Assembly (NCBI GenBank): GCA_022573065.1
Contig: JACZUQ010000011.1
Location: forward strand, 7,803 to 18,197
Direction: 5' to 3'
Source: Nitrososphaerota archaeon
GTDB lineage: Archaea; Thermoproteota; Nitrososphaeria; Nitrososphaerales; Nitrosopumilaceae
DNA: 10,395 nucleotides
The notes under the pieces are model-generated. The model had not been told where the DNA came from and searched no databases. It worked only from the letters and a program-made list of their open reading frames with translations. The position numbers were made by a program, and so were the translations under genes. Shown piece by piece: positions 1 through 4,947 of this stretch. Every line of letters starts with the position of its first letter. The stretch's first letter is position 1.

Positions 1-63
1 AACAACTCCAAGTCCAGTCATAATGAAAAATTTGGACTGGAAAAAAGATTCTAATTTTTTCAT
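1..63 (-). CDS. N-terminus of a probable membrane or secreted protein (cut by window edge)
   Basis: On the minus strand an ATG at 63-61 opens a frame that runs without a stop to the window edge. It gives 21 residues beginning MKKLESFFQSK and continuing into the hydrophobic stretch FFIMTGLGVV. A short basic start followed by hydrophobic residues is what a signal peptide or first membrane helix looks like. The frame closes quickly upstream, because the ATG at 86 is out of frame and stops after eight codons. A TATA-like stretch (TTATAAAAA on the minus strand, about 70-79) lies just upstream, but its spacing to the ATG is short for a leaderless transcript. Too little is visible to name a family, and the open frame could be chance. 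Confidence 0.4.
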   Translation of the reverse strand, partial: MKKLESFFQSKFFIMTGLGVV

Positions 64-162
64 TTTTCTCTTTTTATAATACCCATCTTTTCTATTAACT
101 CTTTTTACACAAAAAACAATTAAAGAAATTTTTCATTTGGAGAGTAAATTATGATAATATCT

Positions 163-177
163 AGTGTTTAGAACACT
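163..177. repeat. short inverted repeat at the end of the FBP aldolase/phosphatase gene
   Basis: AGTGTT-TAG-AACACT is a perfect 6-bp inverted repeat with a 3-base centre, ending on the stop codon of the minus-strand gene. It could fold into a small 3' hairpin. No T-run follows it directly on the minus strand. A T-rich stretch (TTGTTTTTTG, about 110-119) further downstream is the more archaea-like termination signal. Confidence 0.35.
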
Positions 178-1313
178 CAATCTGGATCTTCATATTTTCC
201 TTTTGTTTTTCCTGCATTTGGCGAATCAGGTAAGGACTTCATTTTACTTTTCAAAATATCGATCCTGTCTTTATATCCTTCAGCATATTCTAATTCAGAT
301 GGCACAAGTGTTGCTGGATGGATAAATCCTTGACTTCTCATAGCTAATGCTCTTTTTGTAGCTATTTCTCTTATATGATCCCAATCCGGTGTGGAAAAAC
401 CATCAAATGGTCCAACTAGTTTTCCTTCATGCATACTAAATACCAGTGCCTCAACAATTGGAATACAATAATTGATTGTTGCTGCAGAATTTAGTTTTAC
501 TGGCATCAATGGCATATGATGACTCCCTCTAGTGTTTCCTGCTACATAATGTGGATTGTTAAACGCGCTACCTGCCTCTTCTGTTGCAGGGAAATTTTTC
601 TGAGTTCTTACGATGCATATAGGATCGTCTTTGCCAACATAAGTTCCAGCTATATTGTGTAAACGATCAGTAGAAGCAGAAACTATTGGTTCGTCATCTC
701 TTGTATAAATTGATGCAACAACAAACCGACCAGGATACATTAGTGCAGCTTCTAGAGTTGGTTTGTCTTCCCATAACTGAAGCTCGGCAATCTCAGCTTC
801 CTCTACATCCATAACATTAAATTTCACACCTTTTGCCAGAGACTTGTTAACAATCAACCCAGTATTGCTTATTGCATCAACAAACATTCTATAAAATGGA
901 TAATTGAAAGCTCCTGGTTCTGTTTTATCAGCTGCAAACACAGTAAATGCTTCATTAGGTCGCTCTTCAAACTCTAACTCAGCAACTCCAGGTCCCATTC
1001 CTTTGACGTTTCCAGAAAATGAATCCTTTAGAAGATCTTGTCCTGCTCCGTAAAGTCCTTCTTGTTTTGCCGTCTGTGTTCCAGCTTCAAAGGCCTTCCA
1101 TGCAAGCTCATGGATTTGTTGATTGTCCACTCCTTTGGTGTGTGACATAACTATGTGCACATCGTCTCCACAATATCCAATGTAATAATCAATTAACAGA
1201 TCTTTTGAATTTTCTACAGTTTTTTTCACAGTGTCTAACAGTCCATCACTTGGTTTGGTATGACCTCCAACACCACCAACATCAGCCTTTATTACAGAAA
1301 CAGTAATTTTCAT
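177..1313 (-). CDS. fbp: bifunctional fructose-1,6-bisphosphate aldolase/phosphatase (archaeal type)
   Basis: This enzyme joins dihydroxyacetone phosphate and glyceraldehyde-3-phosphate and then dephosphorylates the product to fructose-6-phosphate, making gluconeogenesis one-way. The 378-residue protein has the family's usual length. N-terminal VSVIKADVGGVGGH carries the metal ligands Asp11 and His18, and GDD at 49-51 supplies two more. YVGKDDP (225-231) matches the Tyr/Lys/Asp/Asp block of the Sulfolobus enzyme, so Lys228 is the expected Schiff-base lysine and Tyr225 the aldolase tyrosine. Phosphate- and substrate-binding regions around 240-265 are also present. I chose the ATG at 1313 because it gives the typical MKIT start and lies about 26 nt from a TATA-like box (1336-1343); a GTG at 1325 would add four residues. 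In an autotroph this enzyme feeds fixed carbon into hexose synthesis. It is transcribed away from the EF-1alpha gene. Identification is firm. Confidence 0.95.
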   Translation of the reverse strand: MKITVSVIKADVGGVGGHTKPSDGLLDTVKKTVENSKDLLIDYYIGYCGDDVHIVMSHTKGVDNQQIHELAWKAFEAGTQTAKQEGLYGAGQDLLKDSFSGNVKGMGPGVAELEFEERPNEAFTVFAADKTEPGAFNYPFYRMFVDAISNTGLIVNKSLAKGVKFNVMDVEEAEIAELQLWEDKPTLEAALMYPGRFVVASIYTRDDEPIVSASTDRLHNIAGTYVGKDDPICIVRTQKNFPATEEAGSAFNNPHYVAGNTRGSHHMPLMPVKLNSAATINYCIPIVEALVFSMHEGKLVGPFDGFSTPDWDHIREIATKRALAMRSQGFIHPATLVPSELEYAEGYKDRIDILKSKMKSLPDSPNAGKTKGKYEDPD

Positions 1314-1335
1314 GGTTTCTTTCACTGTCCACTTT

Positions 1336-1343
1336 GATTTATG
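1336..1343 (-). promoter_or_regulatory. TATA-like box of the FBP aldolase/phosphatase gene
   Basis: CATAAATC on the minus strand is centred about 26 nt upstream of the ATG at 1313. That is the archaeal TATA-to-start distance expected for a leaderless mRNA, and it supports the ATG over the upstream GTG at 1325. It is a single-site match only. Confidence 0.4.
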
Positions 1344-1360
1344 TCTAATTCTTCAAAACA

Positions 1361-1376
1361 TTAATTAAAAAATATT
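1361..1376 (+). promoter_or_regulatory. AT-rich TATA-like element upstream of the EF-1alpha gene
   Basis: TTAATTAAAAAATATT lies in the 130-bp divergent intergenic region. If used, transcription would start near 1393-1396, leaving a leader of about 50 nt before the ATG at 1444. This also makes the in-frame TTG at 1375 an unlikely start. The region is generally AT-rich, so the call is weak. Confidence 0.35.
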
Positions 1377-1443
1377 GAAAAAAAATAAGATATTTTCAAA
1401 AAAAATCGAAATGGTAATAAAGCCCTCTCACTTCGAAACCGAT

Positions 1444-2742
1444 ATGGCAGATAAACCACACTTGAACTTGATAATTACTGGTCATATAGATAATGGTAAG
1501 TCTACTACAATGGGTCATTTCTTAATGGATCTTGGAATTATTGATGAGAGAACTATTGCCCAACACGCAGAAGAAGCAGAAAAAATAGGAAAAGGTGACA
1601 CTTTCAAATATGCTTGGGTGTTGGACAATATCAAAGATGAACGAGAACGTGGTATTACTATAGATCTTGCTTTTCAAAAATTTGAGACCCCCAAATACTT
1701 CTTTACTTTAATTGATGCTCCTGGACATAGGGACTTTATCAAAAATATGATTACGGGCGCATCTGAGGCAGATTGCGCAGTTTTGGTTCTTTCTGCTAAG
1801 GAAGGAGAAACTGATACTGCTGTAGCTCCTGGTGGCCAAGCACGAGAGCATGCATTCTTACTTAAAACACTTGGTGTAAATCAAATTATTGTTGCCATTA
1901 ACAAAATGGATGTCAGCAAATATTCTGAAGACGCCTTCAAGGCTGCAAAAGCAAAAGGTGAGGCATTAGTCAAATCTGTTGGTTTCAAAGTTGATCAAGT
2001 ACCATTCATTCCAGTTTCTGGTTGGACTGGTGAAAACTTAGTTAAAAAATCTGAAAACATGCCATGGTGGACTGGAAAAACTCTTCTTGAAGCATTTGAT
2101 GACTTTACATATCCAGAAAAGCCAACTGGCAAACCACTACGTGTTCCAATTCAAGATGTTTATACAATTACTGGTGTAGGTACTGTCCCAGTAGGACGTG
2201 TTGAAACTGGTACAATGAAACCTAATGATAAAATCATCATAATGCCATCTGGCGCAACTGGTGAGATCAAATCTATTGAAACTCATCATACAGAAATGCC
2301 GTCTGCTTCTGCAGGTGATAACATTGGTTTTAACCTAAGAGGTATTGAGAAAAAGGATATCAAACGAGGTGATGTTATGGGAACTCCTGATAACCCACCA
2401 AAGTGTGCAAATGAATTTAGAGCGCAAATTATTATTATACATCATCCTACAGCTATTGCACCTGGTTACACTCCAGTAATGCACTGTCACACTGCACAAG
2501 TTGCTGCAACAATTGTTGCGTTTGAAGCAAAAATTAATCCTGCAACCGGTGCAGTTGATGAAGAAAACCCTAAATTTCTCAAGGTTGGGGATTCTGCTAT
2601 AGTTAGAATTAAACCAGTAAGACCAACTCCAATTGAAACATTTTCAGAATTTCCTGAAATGGGCAGATTTGCACTAAGAGATATGGGTTCAACAATTGCA
2701 GCAGGGATTGTAAAAGATATTACTGAAGAATACAAGCCTTAG
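1444..2742 (+). CDS. tuf: translation elongation factor 1-alpha (EF-1A)
   Basis: This GTPase delivers aminoacyl-tRNA to the ribosomal A site. The 432-residue product has the normal archaeal length and all G motifs: P-loop GHIDNGKST near residue 14, the switch I region ending RERGITID, DAPGH (G3), NKMD (G4) and a G5 SGW element, followed by two beta-barrel domains. The P-loop reads IDNGK where most archaeal EF-1A has VDHGK. The ATG at 1444 gives the canonical MADKPHLN start. The frame is open further upstream (ATG 1411, TTG 1375), but those extra residues are lysine-rich and not family-like. The S10 gene starts 12 nt after the stop, the conserved archaeal tuf-rpsJ pairing. The rest of the usual str cluster (S12, S7, EF-2) is not upstream; a divergent metabolic gene is there instead. 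Confidence 0.97.
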   Translation: MADKPHLNLIITGHIDNGKSTTMGHFLMDLGIIDERTIAQHAEEAEKIGKGDTFKYAWVLDNIKDERERGITIDLAFQKFETPKYFFTLIDAPGHRDFIKNMITGASEADCAVLVLSAKEGETDTAVAPGGQAREHAFLLKTLGVNQIIVAINKMDVSKYSEDAFKAAKAKGEALVKSVGFKVDQVPFIPVSGWTGENLVKKSENMPWWTGKTLLEAFDDFTYPEKPTGKPLRVPIQDVYTITGVGTVPVGRVETGTMKPNDKIIIMPSGATGEIKSIETHHTEMPSASAGDNIGFNLRGIEKKDIKRGDVMGTPDNPPKCANEFRAQIIIIHHPTAIAPGYTPVMHCHTAQVAATIVAFEAKINPATGAVDEENPKFLKVGDSAIVRIKPVRPTPIETFSEFPEMGRFALRDMGSTIAAGIVKDITEEYKP

Positions 2743-2754
2743 TGGGTTTTTGTT

Positions 2755-3063
2755 TTGCCTCAATCAGCTAGAATTAAACTTACAAGCACAAACTTGACAA
2801 AACTAGATGATGTTTGTACTGAAATTATGGGGATTGGTGAAAAGACCGGAGTTAAAATAAAAGGACCAACACCTTTACCTGTAAAAAAACTTCATATTGC
2901 AACAAGAAAATCTCCCTGTGGAAGCGGTACTGAAACATATGAAAAATGGGAAATGAGAATGCACAGAAGAATTATTGACATTAATGCCGATGACAAAGCT
3001 ATTCGACAACTAATGAGATTAAAAATTCCAGATGACGTCTACATAGAATTATCTTTGACGTGA
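2755..3063 (+). CDS. rpsJ: 30S ribosomal protein S10
   Basis: S10 is a protein of the small-subunit head. The 102-residue protein begins with the typical ARIKLTSTN strand and contains GPTPLPVKK followed by IATRKSPCG, the loop that enters the 30S head. It then has WEMRMHRRIIDI and ends in the short IPDDVYIEL strand, as archaeal and eukaryotic (uS10) members do. The start is a TTG at 2755, 12 nt after the EF-1A stop. No clear Shine-Dalgarno sequence precedes it, so translation probably depends on the upstream gene in a shared transcript. Length and motifs are normal. Confidence 0.96.
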   Translation: MPQSARIKLTSTNLTKLDDVCTEIMGIGEKTGVKIKGPTPLPVKKLHIATRKSPCGSGTETYEKWEMRMHRRIIDINADDKAIRQLMRLKIPDDVYIELSLT

Positions 3064-3076
3064 TTATTTGTTAGCC

Positions 3077-3087
3077 TTAAATTATAG
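3077..3087 (+). promoter_or_regulatory. TATA box for the Rpo12 gene
   Basis: TTAAATTATAG is centred about 24 nt upstream of the ATG at 3105, inside the 41-nt gap after S10. The spacing fits a leaderless transcript, so rpo12 may have its own promoter in addition to read-through from the tuf-rpsJ unit. Confidence 0.45.
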
Positions 3088-3104
3088 AAAATTCTGATTA
3101 AACC

Positions 3105-3320
3105 ATGACTGAAGAAACTCCTGAAAACCAAATTGAGCAGACCCCACTTGATGAAACGCCAGAATCTGTAAAATTTGATGTAATTTACACTTGTTTGAGA
3201 TGTGGAACCAATGTTGCAGATACTGAATTGTCAAGACTTCCAGAAATTAAATGCATTTGTGGATTTAGGGTTTTCACTAAAGCTCGTGCTCCAATCGTTA
3301 AAACTATAAAGGCGATTTAA
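3105..3320 (+). CDS. rpo12: DNA-directed RNA polymerase subunit Rpo12 (RpoP)
   Basis: Rpo12 is the small zinc-binding subunit of archaeal RNA polymerase, related to eukaryotic Rpb12. The C-terminal 45 residues carry the family signature: YTCLRCG (Cys30, Cys33), then LPEIKCICGFRVF and the basic tail ending VKTIKAI, which closely resembles the Sulfolobus ending. The N-terminal 25 residues are an acidic, glutamate/threonine-rich extension absent from the roughly 48-aa Sulfolobus protein. The second zinc knuckle is unusual: the cysteines are spaced C-x-C (50 and 52) instead of C-x2-C, as if one residue were deleted. Its stop codon is only 2 nt from the stop of the convergent C2H2 gene. Identification is confident from motif and context. 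Confidence 0.9.
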   Translation: MTEETPENQIEQTPLDETPESVKFDVIYTCLRCGTNVADTELSRLPEIKCICGFRVFTKARAPIVKTIKAI

Positions 3321-3322
3321 AA

Positions 3323-3523
3323 CTAAATTCTATCTTTTTTGTAACTATGATTTCTTTGTAGATGAGTGCGCATTTCTTCCATACTTGAAAAAAATTTGTT
3401 GCATTCTTTACAATCATATGGTAAATCCTTATCGTGAACTATTTCATGATGTTGCATTAGATCCTCTTGTTTTGAAAATTTTTTATCACATTTTTCACAA
3501 GAAAATCTTTTAAAAAAAATCAT
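3323..3523 (-). CDS. two-finger C2H2 zinc-finger protein
   Basis: The 66-residue protein is almost entirely two classical C2H2 fingers. Finger 1 uses Cys9, Cys12, His25 and His30; finger 2 uses Cys38, Cys41, His54 and His59. Both have the exact C-x2-C-x12-H-x4-H spacing and are joined by a DKDLPYD linker, a variant of the TGEKP type. Such fingers usually bind DNA, RNA or protein; the target here is unknown. Very small C2H2 proteins are known from Thaumarchaeota. The gene lies 2 nt downstream of the cysteine-rich protein gene on the same strand, so the two are probably co-transcribed and translationally coupled. It is convergent with rpo12 at a 2-nt distance. Confidence 0.85.
   Translation of the reverse strand: MIFFKRFSCEKCDKKFSKQEDLMQHHEIVHDKDLPYDCKECNKFFSSMEEMRTHLQRNHSYKKDRI
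3335..3340 (+). terminator. T-run after the Rpo12 gene
   Basis: Six consecutive T lie about 14 nt past the rpo12 stop, inside the 3' end of the convergent C2H2 gene. This is a candidate oligo-T terminator for the tuf-rpsJ-rpo12 transcript. Confidence 0.3.
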
Positions 3524-3525
3524 GT

Positions 3526-3936
3526 TTATCCATTGCGTGCTTTGTTAGAATCCCAACATTTTCTACATAGATTTCCTGTTACCTTCCATTTACTTTTGGG
3601 AGTATATCGAAAAAAACTTAATTTAGCACCGCAAATGCTACAAAATTCTTTTTCTTCGGCAAAGATTTTTTCTTTTTTGTCAAAACAACTCTTACAAAGC
3701 AATCCTTCCATTTCCCACTGCCAGCGTGGTTCCCATAAATCAGTAATTTTTTTCTTAGACTTACATTCAACACAGTTTTGCGTCATCGTTCCCTCAAAAT
3801 ATTGTCTCATCTTATCCATATGACAATCTCCACAAAGAAGTCCTTCAATATTCCATTCCTTTTTTGGTTTGTGTTTATGTTTTAGCTCTTTTTGGCAAAT
3901 GGCACAAAATTTGGGGCTACGATTTAAAAACTTCAT
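3526..3936 (-). CDS. cysteine-rich protein with three tandem four-Cys zinc-ribbon-like repeats
   Basis: I do not recognise a named family. The 136-residue protein consists of three repeats of one unit: C-x2-C, about 21 residues, then W-x3-G-x2-C-x2-C. The cysteines are 11/14 with 35/38, 55/58 with 81/84, and 99/102 with 124/127, with the tryptophans at 28, 74 and 117. Twelve paired cysteines predict three zinc (or iron) sites. The segments between are rich in lysine and aromatic residues, which would suit nucleic-acid or protein contacts. There is no signal peptide or membrane helix. The ATG at 3936 has an AT-rich TATA-like stretch about 20-25 nt upstream (3951-3959). It heads a two-gene unit with the C2H2 protein 2 nt downstream. 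Reality as a gene is well supported; function is unknown. Confidence 0.8.
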   Translation of the reverse strand: MKFLNRSPKFCAICQKELKHKHKPKKEWNIEGLLCGDCHMDKMRQYFEGTMTQNCVECKSKKKITDLWEPRWQWEMEGLLCKSCFDKKEKIFAEEKEFCSICGAKLSFFRYTPKSKWKVTGNLCRKCWDSNKARNG

Positions 3937-3991
3937 TACTATTCTACTCTAATTTTTATTGGCATATTTAATTTCAGCCTAAACACAATTG

Positions 3992-4023
3992 ATTATTAAA
4001 ATAATAACCCTAAGAAAAGGTTA
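3992..4023 (-). terminator. possible terminator of the ribbon-helix-helix gene
   Basis: On the minus strand, downstream of the stop at 4046, an inverted repeat TAACC-(9 nt)-GGTTA (4005-4023) is followed by the T-rich palindrome ATTATT-TT-AATAAT (3992-4005). A weak hairpin followed by T-rich sequence fits archaeal termination. The stem is only 5 bp, so the call is tentative. Confidence 0.3.
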
Positions 4024-4045
4024 ACAGAGCAATATAGATTATTTA

Positions 4046-4189
4046 TTACTCGTCAAGAAGTTTTTCTATAGCTTGACTAGCATTGAGCATGCCATTTTTT
4101 TTAGCAATTTCTTCGATTTTTTTGTATTGTTCTTCAGTGAAACATACTGGCATTGAACGTTTTTCCATACTTTTTGTTTTCTTCATCAT
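4046..4189 (-). CDS. small ribbon-helix-helix (CopG/Arc-like) protein, 47 aa
   Basis: Reading the minus strand gives a complete 47-residue frame from ATG 4189 to TAA 4046. A basic N-terminus (MMKKTKSMEKR) leads into SMPVCFTEEQYKKIEEIA and NASQAIEKLLDE. That matches the ribbon-helix-helix plan: a short beta strand, a helix beginning TEEQ, a turn, and a second helix with the typical S-x-A-I-E-x-L pattern. RHH proteins bind DNA as dimers through paired strands, often as autorepressors or antitoxins. No toxin-like partner is adjacent, so a transcription-factor role is more likely. The gene is divergent from the LOG-like gene, and the 59-bp gap holds a TATA-like element that could serve both. The motif reading is reasonably strong; the regulatory target is inference. 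Confidence 0.75.
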   Translation of the reverse strand: MMKKTKSMEKRSMPVCFTEEQYKKIEEIAKKNGMLNASQAIEKLLDE

Positions 4190-4213
4190 CTAATATCCTT
4201 TGTGATTAGAAAA

Positions 4214-4221
4214 CATATTTG
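4214..4221. promoter_or_regulatory. TATA-like element shared by the RHH and LOG-like genes
   Basis: CATATTTG (CAAATATG on the other strand) is the only clear TATA-like sequence in the 59-bp divergent gap. It is centred about 28 nt from the minus-strand ATG at 4189 and about 32 nt from the plus-strand ATG at 4249. An imperfect 5-bp inverted repeat, CTAAT at 4190-4194 and ATTAG at 4205-4209, lies beside it and could be an operator for the RHH protein. Confidence 0.35.
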
Positions 4222-4248
4222 ATAGGAATCTTCTCAAAAAACATCTGT

Positions 4249-4758
4249 ATGACAAAAAGACACCAGATTTTGGTTATAGGGCATGATGAGGCAGGGTGTA
4301 CTCCGGTTCATGAAAAAATGGCATATGAAACCGGTAATGAAATTGCTAAATCTGGAACCGTTTTAATCACTGGCGGTCTTGGTGGTGTAATGAAGGCAGC
4401 CTCTCATGGTGCACATGATGCAGATGGATTGGTAGTTGGAATAATTCCACAAAATGATGCGTCTTTAGCAAATGAGTATTGTGATATTGTAATTCCTACT
4501 GGAATGGGACATGCAAGAGATTTTCTTACTGCACTTTCTGCAGATGGAGTAATAGTGATTGGTGGAGGTTCGGGAACACTTACTGAAGTTTGTGCATCAT
4601 ATGTTCACAAAAAACCAATTGCAGCATTGAAGAATTCGGGGGACGTTGCTGCAAAATACGCAGATCAATACCTTGATCATCGAAACTATGTGAAAATAGT
4701 TGGTGTTGATTCGCCTAAAGATGCTGTCAAGTATATCTTAGAACAGATATCTAAATAA
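4249..4758 (+). CDS. LOG-like / TIGR00725-type nucleotide-binding protein
   Basis: The 169-residue protein has the Rossmann-like fold of the LOG superfamily. It starts with a HQILVIGH strand and contains TGGLGGVMKAAS (41-52), the glycine loop that binds a nucleotide phosphate. The signature GGGSGTLTE (105-113) follows, corresponding to the PGGxGTxxE motif of cytokinin-activating LOG phosphoribohydrolases. GHARD (87-91) replaces the usual MHxRK segment. With GGG in place of PGG and this short length it is nearer the TIGR00725 group, whose substrate is not established; I do not claim cytokinin synthesis. The ATG at 4249 is preferred; a TTG at 4219 would add ten residues that do not resemble the family and would overlap the TATA-like element. 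It is convergent with the small membrane-protein gene (7 nt between stops). Confidence 0.85.
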   Translation: MTKRHQILVIGHDEAGCTPVHEKMAYETGNEIAKSGTVLITGGLGGVMKAASHGAHDADGLVVGIIPQNDASLANEYCDIVIPTGMGHARDFLTALSADGVIVIGGGSGTLTEVCASYVHKKPIAALKNSGDVAAKYADQYLDHRNYVKIVGVDSPKDAVKYILEQISK

Positions 4759-4773
4759 ATCGAGTCTATTTAG
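4751..4773. repeat. inverted repeat spanning two convergent stop codons
   Basis: CTAAATA (4751-4757) and TATTTAG (4767-4773) are perfect 7-bp arms around a 9-base loop. The repeat contains the stop codon of the LOG-like gene and that of the small membrane-protein gene, so both mRNAs would end in the same hairpin. No T-run follows in either direction, which argues against a simple terminator. Confidence 0.4.
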
Positions 4774-4936
4774 GTGGCCCCTTGTTCACAAAATGAGTAA
4801 TACCTAGCAAAATCCCCACTGCCAACAGAATGACTCCCAGAAGAGTCATTCCTATTTCAGTTGGAATAAAAATCAAACTTAATCCTAAAATGATAATTAC
4901 GATAGACGCAATTACCAAAATGTTTTTTATTTTCAT
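4766..4936 (-). CDS. small two-helix membrane protein, 56 aa
   Basis: A complete minus-strand frame runs from ATG 4936 to TAG 4766. The product has two strongly hydrophobic segments: residues 5-24 (NILVIASIVIIILGLSLIFI region) and 29-48 (GMTLLGVILLAVGILLG region), separated by a short PTEIG turn and ending in the basic tail NKGPPK. This is a helical-hairpin membrane protein with no recognisable family. It starts 11 nt after the 3-hydroxyacyl-CoA dehydrogenase stop on the same strand, so it is probably co-transcribed with that gene. A 9-bp inverted repeat (4828-4851) lies inside the coding sequence. A real gene is likely because the frame fills the gap exactly and the two-helix pattern is clear, but the function is unknown. 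Confidence 0.65.
   Translation of the reverse strand: MKIKNILVIASIVIIILGLSLIFIPTEIGMTLLGVILLAVGILLGITHFVNKGPPK
4828..4851. repeat. 9-bp perfect inverted repeat inside the small membrane-protein gene
   Basis: GAATGACTC and GAGTCATTC flank a 6-base loop (CCAGAA). The two arms lie in the DNA for the second membrane helix. In RNA this would be the strongest hairpin I found in the window; it might be structural, regulatory or a by-product of codon choice. Confidence 0.45.
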
Positions 4937-4947
4937 TCTAAATCACA

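Noticed and set aside
1314..1325. GTG start for the FBP aldolase/phosphatase adding four residues
   Set aside because: ATG 1313 gives the usual family start and better spacing to the TATA-like box at 1336-1343.
1375..1443. Extended N-terminus of EF-1alpha from TTG 1375 or ATG 1411
   Set aside because: The extra residues are lysine-rich and not family-like, the canonical MADKPHLN start is at 1444, and the best TATA-like element (1361-1376) overlaps the TTG.
2487..2735. Minus-strand open frame opposite the EF-1alpha 3' end
   Set aside because: It lies wholly inside a strongly conserved gene and its translation has no recognisable motif; it is a shadow frame.
3533..3823. Plus-strand open frame opposite the cysteine-rich protein
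   Set aside because: It overlaps a gene with a clear triple repeat and reads as an antisense artefact.
4249..4758. Calling the LOG-like gene a cytokinin-activating enzyme
   Set aside because: The PGGxGTxxE signature is altered to GGGSGTLTE and the MHxRK segment is replaced, so only a nucleotide-binding LOG/TIGR00725-like role is supported.
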